In this document: piece after piece, positions 1-7,899 of the stretch
Layout: each line of letters opens with the position of its first letter
Position numbering within the stretch: position 1 is the first letter of the stretch
Notes under the pieces: generated by a model
What the model was told of the DNA's origin: nothing
Seen by the model: only the letters and a program-made list of their open reading frames with translations
The model's database searches: none
DNA from: CAZIVP01 sp964542915
Lineage (GTDB): Bacteria > Calditrichota > Calditrichia > Calditrichales > Calditrichaceae
NCBI GenBank assembly: GCA_964542915.1
Contig: CAZIVP010000003.1
Span: 310,001-374,000, forward strand
Reading direction: 5' to 3'
DNA: 64,000 nt
Program-made: the position numbers and the translations under genes

Positions 1-126
1 TTTGGGTTCGGTATGGTTACAAACATTGACGATTTCGAAGCGGTCGCTTAAAGCTTGCAACGCCGGCCAGTGTAATTTGCGGGCGGCGATACCGCATCCG
101 ATGATGCCCAGCTTTATCGTTTTCAT
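1..126 (-). CDS. Gfo/Idh/MocA-family oxidoreductase, N-terminal fragment (runs off window)
   Basis: Reverse-strand reading from an ATG at 126 gives 42 codons with no stop before the window edge. They begin MKTIKLGIIGCGIAARKLHW, a lysine-rich start followed by the GxIGCG dinucleotide-binding loop and the 'HWPALQAL' segment typical of NAD(P)-dependent sugar or inositol dehydrogenases of the Gfo/Idh/MocA family. A GGGTGG ribosome-binding-like stretch lies upstream of the ATG. Only the first beta-alpha-beta of the Rossmann fold is present, so substrate cannot be judged. It is co-directional with the aldo/keto reductase upstream, which suggests a small redox or sugar operon. Confidence 0.75.
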   Translation of the reverse strand, partial: MKTIKLGIIGCGIAARKLHWPALQALSDRFEIVNVCNHTEPK

Positions 127-234
127 ATTTATTTCCACCCTTTAAATATGGAACCATTAAGAATCGGATTCAGGACCGATACAATCCATAGCGAACCGAT
201 TGCCCACGGCTTTGGAACCTTTTGCTCATATCGC

Positions 235-1182
235 TTATGTCTGAAACAACGGTGTAACGCCTTTGCTTTTTCTCTTTAATAACGTCTGCTTTGTAACGTT
301 CAAATTTTCAGTGTTACGCACAATATCCACTGCTTTCCACCAGAAGCGTTCGTCTCCGGGCGGAATCGCAGCGGTAACGCCTTTTGAAAGCGTAAATTTA
401 ACGGCGTGTTCGGACAATCTCGAATCTTCGATGGGAATATACCAAAGGCGATCATACGGTTTGTTATTCCAGTCCGTAATACGGGTAAATGCCATTGATT
501 TCAGCGCCAATATGCCCATATTCATTTCCTGTGCTCTTTTAACGACCTTTGGTCCGAAGTCGCCCTGGTACCAGCAAACAAAATTGACCGGGAACAGGAT
601 TGTATCGAACTCGAATAACTCCATGGCGCGCAGCGCCGCGTATTCGGAGTGGGCGGAGAAGCCCAGATAGCGCACTTTGCCCTCTCTTTTAGCTTTCATA
701 AACGTTTGTATTGCTCCGTCTTCGGCGAAGGCTTTATCCACATCTTCTTTGGACGTTAAGGCGTGTAGTTGGTACAGATCGAAGTAATCGGTCTTCAGTT
801 TTTTAAGCGACTGATTCAGTTCGCGCTCCGCTCCAGAGGCGTCGCGTTCCTGGGTTTTACATGCCAGGAACGCCGATTTGCGATACGGTTTTAGCGCGGG
901 ACCCAGCTGCTCTTCGGCGTTGCCGTAAGTTGGAGCCACATCAAAATAATTGACGCCCGCATCCCAGGCCTTTGCGACCAGTTCGTTCGCCCTCGGCTGT
1001 GGAAAATCTTTAACCACAATACCGCCGAACCCGATAATCGATAAGGATTGTCCGGTTTTGCCAAGGGATCGTTTTGGCATCGGCGACTGACTGGTAAGCG
1101 CCTTACCGGAAGAGATGAATGGTAAAGCTGATAAGAGGGAGAGCCACTGAAAACTTCGTTTAAAAAAGAAACGGCGTCGCAT
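235..1182 (-). CDS. Exported aldo/keto reductase
   Basis: 315 residues. The catalytic tetrad of the aldo/keto reductase family is visible: Asp in NYFDVAPTYG, Tyr in the same segment (PTYGNAEEQ), Lys in FLACKT and His in LYQLHAL. These NADP(H)-dependent (alpha/beta)8 barrels reduce aldehydes and ketones. The N-terminus starts MRRRFFFKRSFQ followed by a hydrophobic run to about residue 26, which resembles a twin-arginine (Tat) signal, so the folded cofactor-loaded enzyme may be exported. A GGAGG ribosome-binding site sits 5 nt before the ATG. It lies 21 bp after the ADP-ribosylglycohydrolase gene and just upstream of a Gfo/Idh/MocA gene, so the three are probably co-transcribed. Substrate unknown. 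Confidence 0.88.
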   Translation of the reverse strand: MRRRFFFKRSFQWLSLLSALPFISSGKALTSQSPMPKRSLGKTGQSLSIIGFGGIVVKDFPQPRANELVAKAWDAGVNYFDVAPTYGNAEEQLGPALKPYRKSAFLACKTQERDASGAERELNQSLKKLKTDYFDLYQLHALTSKEDVDKAFAEDGAIQTFMKAKREGKVRYLGFSAHSEYAALRAMELFEFDTILFPVNFVCWYQGDFGPKVVKRAQEMNMGILALKSMAFTRITDWNNKPYDRLWYIPIEDSRLSEHAVKFTLSKGVTAAIPPGDERFWWKAVDIVRNTENLNVTKQTLLKRKSKGVTPLFQT

Positions 1183-1203
1183 GGGAGCCTCCGGCTTAAA
1201 TGA

Positions 1204-2214
1204 TTAAGGATTGATTTTAGCCAAAGCTTTTCCGTAATCGATCATGGCTTCCCTGCCGTTTTGTTCGTTTTCAATTTTTCGAAACCATCTGAGTGGTATC
1301 CAACCACGGCCGTGCAATGCGCCCATATGGGCGCCGCACATGGCGCCGATGGTGTCGGCGTCGCCGCCCAGGTGGACGCTGTTGATAACAGCCTGCTCCG
1401 GATCTTTGTAATTACACAACGATGCGAACAATGCGGCCGGAACCGCTTCCGAAGCGCGTATGCCGTTGCCTAAATTTAATATGGCGGCTTCCGGCGAGTC
1501 ATTTCGTTCAACCAGCCGCATTAAGATATCCATCTTCTGACGCATAACCGCGGTGCGGGCAATCTTTTTAAGGGTGGATAAAAAAGCTACAGGGTTTAAA
1601 GTTTCGGCGTCTTCAATATGACTCAGCAATGCTATTGCCCGGGCCTGAACAGCTGCGCCGTCCACGCCCTCGGGATGAACGTGCGTGCACATAACGGCAT
1701 CGTATACCGCCTGATAAAGCACGTCGTCCGGCGCATTGCGATACACGAAACCCACCGGAGCAATGCGCATGGCCCCGCCATTACCGAACGATCCGTCGGG
1801 AAAGGTCATGCGACCCGTCTGCCGGTAATCGGCGCCTCCTTTCAAAGCATGTAACACCTGATGCGCTCCGGCGCCGTAGCCGCGCTGCGGCGAGTAAAAC
1901 AGGCTGTACTTCTCCGCGCAGGTTGCCGCCTTTACGCCGCCTTCTTCTATGATGGCTCCGGCCAGGGCCAACGTCATTTCGGTGTCGTCGGTATAATTGC
2001 CGTAACCCCGTCCCGATGGAATAAAATCTTTAATTACGCCAAGCTCCGCCAGCAATCGTTCCCGGGAATAACCTTCCACCGGCGCACCGAGAATATCGCC
2101 AACGGCGGTTCCCAGCAAAATGCCCACGCCGCGTTCTTCCGGAGACGGACGGTTTTTGGTTTCCATAAACGCCTGCGCTTTTGTTTTATTATCAGCGGTT
2201 AGTTTCTGCGGCAT
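1204..2214 (-). CDS. ADP-ribosylglycohydrolase (DraG/ARH family)
   Basis: 336 residues with the hallmarks of the DraG/ARH fold: GTAVGDILGAPVEGY near residues 35-49, the di-metal motif YTDDTEM at 74-80, and the second metal-binding motif GGDADTIGAM near 282-292. Family members remove ADP-ribose from proteins or hydrolyse related N- or O-glycosidic bonds using two Mg ions. No DraT, nitrogenase or macrodomain gene is nearby; the neighbours are an aldo/keto reductase and a Gfo/Idh/MocA oxidoreductase, so a small-molecule (nucleoside or sugar) role is possible. The start is uncertain: Met1 has only a weak ribosome-binding site and Met17 is an alternative just before the conserved core. Family assignment is firm, substrate is not. 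Confidence 0.88.
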   Translation of the reverse strand: MPQKLTADNKTKAQAFMETKNRPSPEERGVGILLGTAVGDILGAPVEGYSRERLLAELGVIKDFIPSGRGYGNYTDDTEMTLALAGAIIEEGGVKAATCAEKYSLFYSPQRGYGAGAHQVLHALKGGADYRQTGRMTFPDGSFGNGGAMRIAPVGFVYRNAPDDVLYQAVYDAVMCTHVHPEGVDGAAVQARAIALLSHIEDAETLNPVAFLSTLKKIARTAVMRQKMDILMRLVERNDSPEAAILNLGNGIRASEAVPAALFASLCNYKDPEQAVINSVHLGGDADTIGAMCGAHMGALHGRGWIPLRWFRKIENEQNGREAMIDYGKALAKINP

Positions 2215-2264
2215 TTGTTTCCGTTCGTTGGTTCACTATTCAGCCCGGAGCTATAATAAGGAAG

Positions 2265-2432
2265 TTAAGAGGCCGAATGCAAATGGATGCGCCCGGAATC
2301 AGTTAAATTTAACTTTGCCGTTAAGGTTGATTTCAGTACCGACGGCTGACGCTCTGTTGGATAAGGTACCGACGCCCATTTTCCATGGGTCGCTTCATTG
2401 AAATATAAAATTCCATCGCAGCTGTCGTCCAT
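2265..2432 (-). CDS. Possible small ORF, 55 aa, unknown
   Basis: An open frame of 55 codons from ATG (2432) to TAA, on the same strand as and 50 bp upstream of the ADP-ribosylglycohydrolase gene. It begins MDDSCDGILYFNEATHGKW and has a balanced, soluble-looking composition with no membrane segment. A GAGG sequence lies 9 nt before the ATG, a plausible ribosome-binding site. I recognise no family. It may be a real small gene, the remnant of a larger one, or chance. Confidence 0.3.
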   Translation of the reverse strand: MDDSCDGILYFNEATHGKWASVPYPTERQPSVLKSTLTAKLNLTDSGRIHLHSAS

Positions 2433-2652
2433 TTATTTATGCCTCATGTCAATTCAGAATGCAGCGTCCTTCAGCACGTCGTCTTCCTTATTAAAAATAT
2501 TTACAAATTGTTAAAAAAATGGCCATGCATGTCGATTATGATTTTTGTATAAAGAGCGAAAAATGGTTTGGTTTACAACCTAACGCATAAAATACGGAAG
2601 TAAAATAACCGGTTCTTTTTTCCAAAAGGATCAATGTAAAGGAGTTGTTCAA
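2433..2652. other. Divergent intergenic region, upstream part
   Basis: AT-rich stretch between the possible 55-aa ORF (minus) and the solute-binding/MscS gene (plus). It must hold the promoter of the plus-strand gene. Runs such as 'tttttgtataaag' near 2544-2556 could form a -10 element, but no convincing -35/-10 pair stands out. The only firm signal is AAAGGAG at about 2637-2643, the ribosome-binding site for the ATG at 2653. No repeats or RNA genes seen. Confidence 0.5.
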
Positions 2653-5600
2653 ATGATGTTTATGAAATCCAAATTAGCGGTTTTACCTCTCGTTTTAATC
2701 TTAATGGCGTCCACGAGCCCGAGCCGGGCGCAGTCCGGCGATGACATCCATGTCGCAGCCGTAGCCGATATGTCCGGGAATAGCACCAAGGCCGGCCAGT
2801 CCCTTGTTCAGGGCATCCGTTTATATCTCAATGAAATCAATCAAAACGGCGGCGTTCACGGAAAAAAGATCGTGTTGGATGTATTCGATGACCGCAATGA
2901 TACGGCAAAGGCGAAAGAGGCGGCCAGAAACATTATTGATGAAAACAAAGCTGTGGCGGTTATCGGCCATCACTTTAGTTCAAACTCCATCGCGGCGGGC
3001 GAACTTTACAAGAAACACAAGGTTCCCGCGATTAGTCCGTTTTCCACCAACGTTAAGGTTACGCAGAAAAACGATTGGTACTTTCGAAATACATTCAATG
3101 ACAGTTTGCAGGGACGATTTCTCGCCAACTATGTAAATAAAATTTTAGGCGTGGAAGAGGTGTGCATCATTCACGAATCCCTGGATTACGGCCACTATCT
3201 GGCGGACATTTTCGAAAATACAGCGGCCGAGTTAGGAATGGCTGTAAAATACAAGTGGCAGTTTAAAAACGATGACCGTTATTTGAATCGCGTGCTTCGC
3301 AGCTATATCGAGCGGCTAGATCAAGAAAATTATAACGGTATGATATATTTATCGACACATGCGGGTGAAGGCGCAAAATTGATTAAAATGATCAAAGATC
3401 GCGGCATGAAAAACGCCATTTTGGTTCCCGACGCCTTTGCTTCTGCATCCTTTGCAGAGAAATTTAAAAACGAGCCCAAAGAGAGACGCACGCCCGGTTT
3501 TTATACCAACGGCATCTACGTTACAAGTCCTTTAATTTTTGATAACGCCGGCATCAAAGCATATCGCTTTAAAGAAACTTACAATGAGATTTACGGTTCC
3601 GAACCGGGCTGGCGGGCGGCTTTTGCCTATGATGCGGCCAAGTTGGTCGTGGAAGCTATAAAAAATGTATTATCATCTGGGAACACGCTTGCAATAGCGG
3701 AACAGCGAGATAGAATACAGGATTATCTGGCAAGCCTGAATACGATGGACCAAGCTATTGAAGGCGTAACCGGCCTGAATTACTTCGATCGCAACGGCGA
3801 CACAAAAAAACCGATCTCCATAGGCAAATTCAAAAATAAAAGTATCATTTCGGCGCTCACTCAGCTTAAACCCATACAAAATATCAACGCCATCGCCCAT
3901 CTGCAAAAAGAGATTAAAGACAACAAAATTATTATGTTTGACAAGCAATACATGTATAAAACCAATGTGGTTTATACCGGACTCAAAATCAATGAAATAA
4001 ATTCGCTGGATTTGCGCAATAATCAAGTCCACCTCGATTTTTCCATTTGGTTTCGCTATACCGGTTCCTTTGATCCACAGCAGATTAAATTTTTAAACGC
4101 TCAGGAAGAAATAATATTATCGCCGCTAAAAAAAGTGGATACAGACCAATACACATACCAACTCTATAATGCAAACGGACTGTTCCGTCTCGACTATCAG
4201 GCCGATCCGCCGCCCTTCGGCCAACACATTATCGGGGTCAGTTTCCGACATGAAAATCTAACCCACAATAATATGATTCTGGTAACCGACCTGATCGGTA
4301 TGGGAATGACAGAAGGACGTTCGGTGCTCGACCGACTAATCAAAAATAAAGTATTTAACGCGTCCTCGGGCTGGACGCTGAACAAGCTTTTTTGTTACCA
4401 GGATATAAAAAAAGTAAATTCACTGGGCAATCCCAGGTATATCAATTTCAAAGATGAATCCGTCAATTTTTCCAGGTTTAATTACTCCACCTTTATAAAA
4501 AAAGATGCTATCTCGCTTCGCGGCTCCATGCCGGACAACTTTGGATTGTGGTTTACTCTATTAAGTCTGATCGGATTTTTGTTAATCTTTCTGTTCAACC
4601 AAAAAATCACATTTCCTTTTCTAAAACGCATTATCGCACGAAAGCGTCAATCGGATGAGGCAATCACCCCGGCAAACATCAGAGATAGCGACCACCCCCG
4701 AATGAAAAATCTCATCTTGATGATCCTATCCTTTCTATTGTTATTATCGAGTGAAAATTTGTTCGTTTATCAGATGGTGGGCATCCTCGATCTGAAATAC
4801 CTCGAACTATTAAAAAAGGCTTATGATATTCTTTGGTGGCTTGTGCCGGCTTTCTTCATAACACGTATTGTGGAATACTACTTATGGCTGCCCCTCGAAC
4901 GGAAAAGCAACCAGATTATACCGGAGGTTGTCAGGAAGATGACAAACTTCGTAATTTTTCTCCTGGCCACCTTCGGCATTGTGTCTTTTGTATTCGGACA
5001 AACATTAACCGGCCTTCTCGCCACGACCGGTATGACAGCCATGATCATTGGTTTGGCCGTTCAAATGAACATCTCAAATATCTTTTCAGGAATCGCCCTG
5101 AATCTCGAACGTCCCTTCCGGGTGGGCGATTGGGTAAAAATCGCATCTTACGAACCAGGCAAGGTAACCGATATATCATGGCGAACCACCAAATTGCAAG
5201 ATGTCTCCGGGCACAACTGGAATGTACCAAACGCCTACGTATCAGAATCGAACATCATCAACTACTCTTACCCCAACAATCAAGTTTTTCTATCGCATCC
5301 TATTCCCATCGATTTAAAACACGATCCGGATACGATCAATCAATTATTAATTGAAGCCGTCAATGATGTGGAAGATGCCATTGAACCCACCAGCCGGTTG
5401 GACGGTTTCAGCGAATATTGTGCAACTTATCTAGTCATTTATCAAACCGATGATTACGGTAAAAAAAATGCGCTTAAAAAGGAGGTTATACGAAGCATCT
5501 GGAGCCATCTAACGCAAAACGGAATAACGCCTGCCATAAGACGCGAAGAGATTAAATTGCTGGACAGTCAACAAAATGAAAATGAGAAAGCAGAAAGTGG

Positions 5601-5655
5601 TCCTGCTAATGAAGAGAAACAAAATCACAAGTTCCTGAATAAATTGCTGAAATAA
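2653..5655 (+). CDS. Periplasmic solute-binding domain fused to MscS-type channel
   Basis: 1000 residues. Residues 1-26 are a signal peptide ending SPSRAQ. Residues about 30-400 match the type-1 periplasmic binding fold of branched-chain amino acid (Leu/Ile/Val) binding proteins, with features such as VAAVADMSG, the segment 'GVHGKKIVLDVFDDR' and 'AVIGHHFSSNS'. A second beta-rich domain (about 420-620) follows. Hydrophobic helices lie near 633-655, 689-704, 725-745 and 763-781. Residues about 787-822 (GLLATTGMTAMIIGLAVQMN, then the 'NIFSGIALNLERPF' segment) are the MscS pore helix, and RVGDWVKI opens the MscS beta domain. MscS proteins open under membrane tension; here the outside ligand-binding domain suggests a solute-gated or solute-tuned channel (inference). 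It stands alone, with AAAGGAG 9 nt before the ATG and a strong terminator after it. Confidence 0.88.
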   Translation: MMFMKSKLAVLPLVLILMASTSPSRAQSGDDIHVAAVADMSGNSTKAGQSLVQGIRLYLNEINQNGGVHGKKIVLDVFDDRNDTAKAKEAARNIIDENKAVAVIGHHFSSNSIAAGELYKKHKVPAISPFSTNVKVTQKNDWYFRNTFNDSLQGRFLANYVNKILGVEEVCIIHESLDYGHYLADIFENTAAELGMAVKYKWQFKNDDRYLNRVLRSYIERLDQENYNGMIYLSTHAGEGAKLIKMIKDRGMKNAILVPDAFASASFAEKFKNEPKERRTPGFYTNGIYVTSPLIFDNAGIKAYRFKETYNEIYGSEPGWRAAFAYDAAKLVVEAIKNVLSSGNTLAIAEQRDRIQDYLASLNTMDQAIEGVTGLNYFDRNGDTKKPISIGKFKNKSIISALTQLKPIQNINAIAHLQKEIKDNKIIMFDKQYMYKTNVVYTGLKINEINSLDLRNNQVHLDFSIWFRYTGSFDPQQIKFLNAQEEIILSPLKKVDTDQYTYQLYNANGLFRLDYQADPPPFGQHIIGVSFRHENLTHNNMILVTDLIGMGMTEGRSVLDRLIKNKVFNASSGWTLNKLFCYQDIKKVNSLGNPRYINFKDESVNFSRFNYSTFIKKDAISLRGSMPDNFGLWFTLLSLIGFLLIFLFNQKITFPFLKRIIARKRQSDEAITPANIRDSDHPRMKNLILMILSFLLLLSSENLFVYQMVGILDLKYLELLKKAYDILWWLVPAFFITRIVEYYLWLPLERKSNQIIPEVVRKMTNFVIFLLATFGIVSFVFGQTLTGLLATTGMTAMIIGLAVQMNISNIFSGIALNLERPFRVGDWVKIASYEPGKVTDISWRTTKLQDVSGHNWNVPNAYVSESNIINYSYPNNQVFLSHPIPIDLKHDPDTINQLLIEAVNDVEDAIEPTSRLDGFSEYCATYLVIYQTDDYGKKNALKKEVIRSIWSHLTQNGITPAIRREEIKLLDSQQNENEKAESGPANEEKQNHKFLNKLLK

Positions 5656-5684
5656 TTAAAATAACACCGTAATGAAAATAGACG

Positions 5685-5728
5685 GCGTCTTCTTTACACG
5701 GTTTCCCGATAAAGTGTAAAGGAGACGC
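5685..5728 (+). terminator. Rho-independent terminator after the MscS fusion gene
   Basis: A 15-bp arm GCGTCTTCTTTACAC (5685-5699) pairs with GTGTAAAGGAGACGC (5714-5728) with one mismatch across a 14-nt loop, followed by the T-rich tail 'tatttgtctttt'. It begins 30 bp after the stop codon. On the minus strand a shorter T-run follows, so it may also serve the convergent operon ending at 6091. Confidence 0.8.
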
Positions 5729-6090
5729 TATTTGTCTTTTAGATGCCCCCCTTCTTCATCCCTAAAACGAAATACCTTACCTGCTGAAATATATTTATAT
5801 TTTCCCTTAAACGGTCTGAACTTTCAAAAACTTTGTACTTGCAATCGCGACAAGCTTCGTCCGCTTCAAATCATGGGACGTTGGGAACAATTCCCGGAAT
5901 CTTCATAAACCGGATTCAACAGCGAAATATCTTACTTATACTATGAATGATGCAGGCGTAACGCCGCTATCAATCGCGGAAAACGTTTACTGAATACGTA
6001 ATGGCAATGAAATGGGGCAAATCGTTTATCAAATACGTGGGTATGTTCTTGCAATGGGATAAAAATAACTCGTTACATCTGCCGGCGCTT
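5729..6090. other. Convergent intergenic region, no gene seen
   Basis: About 360 bp between two convergent genes. I find no convincing coding region; short open frames lack starts or ribosome-binding sites. No RNA gene or mobile-element signature seen. Confidence 0.5.
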
Positions 6091-7899
6091 TTATTGCATC
6101 TCATCCGTCATATCAGCATAATCACCTGCGTCTTCCGATTCAGCCGTTTCACCCGTTTCGGTCGTTATGTCGTTATTTTTTACGATAAGGTCCGTGAGTT
6201 TTGTATTGATAAAGGCTTTGGTCGGATCAATAACAAATCCCAGCGCGACGCTGGTTAAAATTTTGAAAAATGCGATACCGGCGGAAAAAATGCCTATGAT
6301 CGGCGCAATCGCAATGTAAATATATTTAAACATGACGATAACCGCCACATTGGTTAATTTTTCAGAGAATTTTTCCGATTTGTTCAGGCGTTTAAACGAC
6401 CAGGCCAGGACAAGCAAAAGGAAAATAAAAATTACCTGCCCGAGATAAAACCACCAGCTCTCAAACCATGGCGGCTTTATTTTGAACTCATACACGGCTG
6501 CTTTACTGATATCGCCTTCGGGATTTCGGGCCCTGACGTGGAAACGATATTTGCGCCAGTACATACTGCGGTATTCACTAAAGGTGCGTTCTGACCATGG
6601 CGACCAGTCTTGATCCAAGCCTTCCATATACGTCTGAAACTGCAGACGGTCGGCATGTTTATAGTCAATGGCGGAATAAGAAAAACGAAACGAATTGTAT
6701 TTAGAAGAAAAAACATGATACAAGTGTTCCAGTTGCTGCAATATAGGGATGCCGTTTAAACGGCGATAGAATGCGCCGCCAAATATAACCGAATCATTAA
6801 GTGTGCTTTGACAGCGGCGGATACTCGCCCTGAATACAGGTTCACTTTTTTTCCGATCCGCATCAAGATTCTCAATTACCGCCGGCAAATCGATCAATGA
6901 AATGCCGCCCTCCGTGGCAAGCCATAATTGATATTTTGCATCGCCGTAAACATCGTAGATATCGTTTCCGGGCAGACCGTTCGATTTATCCAGATGCAAG
7001 ACCACTTTCCCGCTGGCATTGACGATAAAGCAGCCGCCGCGGGTCGTACCCAGGGCAAAGTACGATTCATTAATAACGTCGCCGCTAACAACCTGATATC
7101 CTCTAAGCGGATTATCCTTTTGGTTCAACAAGGTCAAGGATGGCGCGGAGGCCTGTTTTACATTCGTATTGCGCGGAGGTTCGAATATGTACATCGTACC
7201 ACTGTTGCCGACTATCAACAACCTTTTTCCGGGATACGGCAGCAATACAAACGATCGAAGGTGTTTGCCTCCGCTTACGGGGTTCAGCTGCCCGCCCTCC
7301 ACCAAGGCTAAACCACTTCTTCCGTCGATAACATAGAGCCGGCTATTCAAAGCCGCCGCACCATAAAAATGATCGCTGGTTGATATACGCGTGCTGGTTT
7401 CTTCATGGAACAGATATATCATATGGTCGGATAAAAATGCCGCCCCGCCTTTGTAGGCAACCGTCTTAAAAACAGGATCATTGCTGATATGAAACCGATC
7501 GGCTAAACTATCGGACAAGGATACATAGCGCATTTGTCCCGTATAACCGGCGCCTAAATAACCGAATTCACCCTTTCCGCCCACAAAAATACGACCACTG
7601 TCATTTTTTGCCATTGAATAGATTCCCGATTTATGAGGATAGGGCACCTCTTCCCAATACTTGGCGTCAAATTCCAACAGACCTTTCTCGTGCCCAAAAT
7701 ACATAATACCGCGATCGTCCTGCATCATACAGTGCATTTCATTCTGATTATTATTTGAATGCGGTATAAATTGGCGTACCGCTTTTTTTATGGTGTCCGC
7801 ATGCTGGGCGCCGGCTCCGGATGCGGAGCCGGTCAGGAACAAAAAACTCAAAAGGATAGGCCAATAGCTCTTAATTATCGGGAAATGCCGTTTCATCAT
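6091..7899 (-). CDS. Beta-propeller/Y_Y_Y membrane protein without a kinase domain
   Basis: 602 residues. The signal peptide ends near residue 30 (GSASGAGAQ). Residues about 55-345 form repeats of the 'two-component regulator propeller' type (for example DDRGIMYFGHEKGLLEF and KYQLWLATEGGISLI). Residues about 390-470 are a Y_Y_Y-type domain (FSYSAIDY, MEGLDQDWSPWS, YRFHVRARNPEG). A transmembrane helix lies at about 478-500 (WWFYLGQVIFIFLLLVLAWS). In hybrid two-component sensors a histidine kinase follows at this point; here there are instead two more hydrophobic segments (about 513-556) and an acidic tail, with no H-box, ATPase or DNA-binding domain. The start codon overlaps the stop of the 1052-aa OmpL47-repeat gene (ATGA), so it is translationally coupled to it. 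Probably an envelope receptor or scaffold; function unknown. Confidence 0.75.
   Translation of the reverse strand: MMKRHFPIIKSYWPILLSFLFLTGSASGAGAQHADTIKKAVRQFIPHSNNNQNEMHCMMQDDRGIMYFGHEKGLLEFDAKYWEEVPYPHKSGIYSMAKNDSGRIFVGGKGEFGYLGAGYTGQMRYVSLSDSLADRFHISNDPVFKTVAYKGGAAFLSDHMIYLFHEETSTRISTSDHFYGAAALNSRLYVIDGRSGLALVEGGQLNPVSGGKHLRSFVLLPYPGKRLLIVGNSGTMYIFEPPRNTNVKQASAPSLTLLNQKDNPLRGYQVVSGDVINESYFALGTTRGGCFIVNASGKVVLHLDKSNGLPGNDIYDVYGDAKYQLWLATEGGISLIDLPAVIENLDADRKKSEPVFRASIRRCQSTLNDSVIFGGAFYRRLNGIPILQQLEHLYHVFSSKYNSFRFSYSAIDYKHADRLQFQTYMEGLDQDWSPWSERTFSEYRSMYWRKYRFHVRARNPEGDISKAAVYEFKIKPPWFESWWFYLGQVIFIFLLLVLAWSFKRLNKSEKFSEKLTNVAVIVMFKYIYIAIAPIIGIFSAGIAFFKILTSVALGFVIDPTKAFINTKLTDLIVKNNDITTETGETAESEDAGDYADMTDEMQ

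Noticed and set aside
5780..6001. Open frame of nearly 60 codons on the plus strand after the MscS gene
   Set aside because: It has no start codon except one giving 16 residues, and no recognisable similarity.
6001..6258. 85-codon plus-strand frame over the end of the propeller gene
   Set aside because: Most of it is antisense to the propeller gene's coding region, and its composition is unlike a protein.
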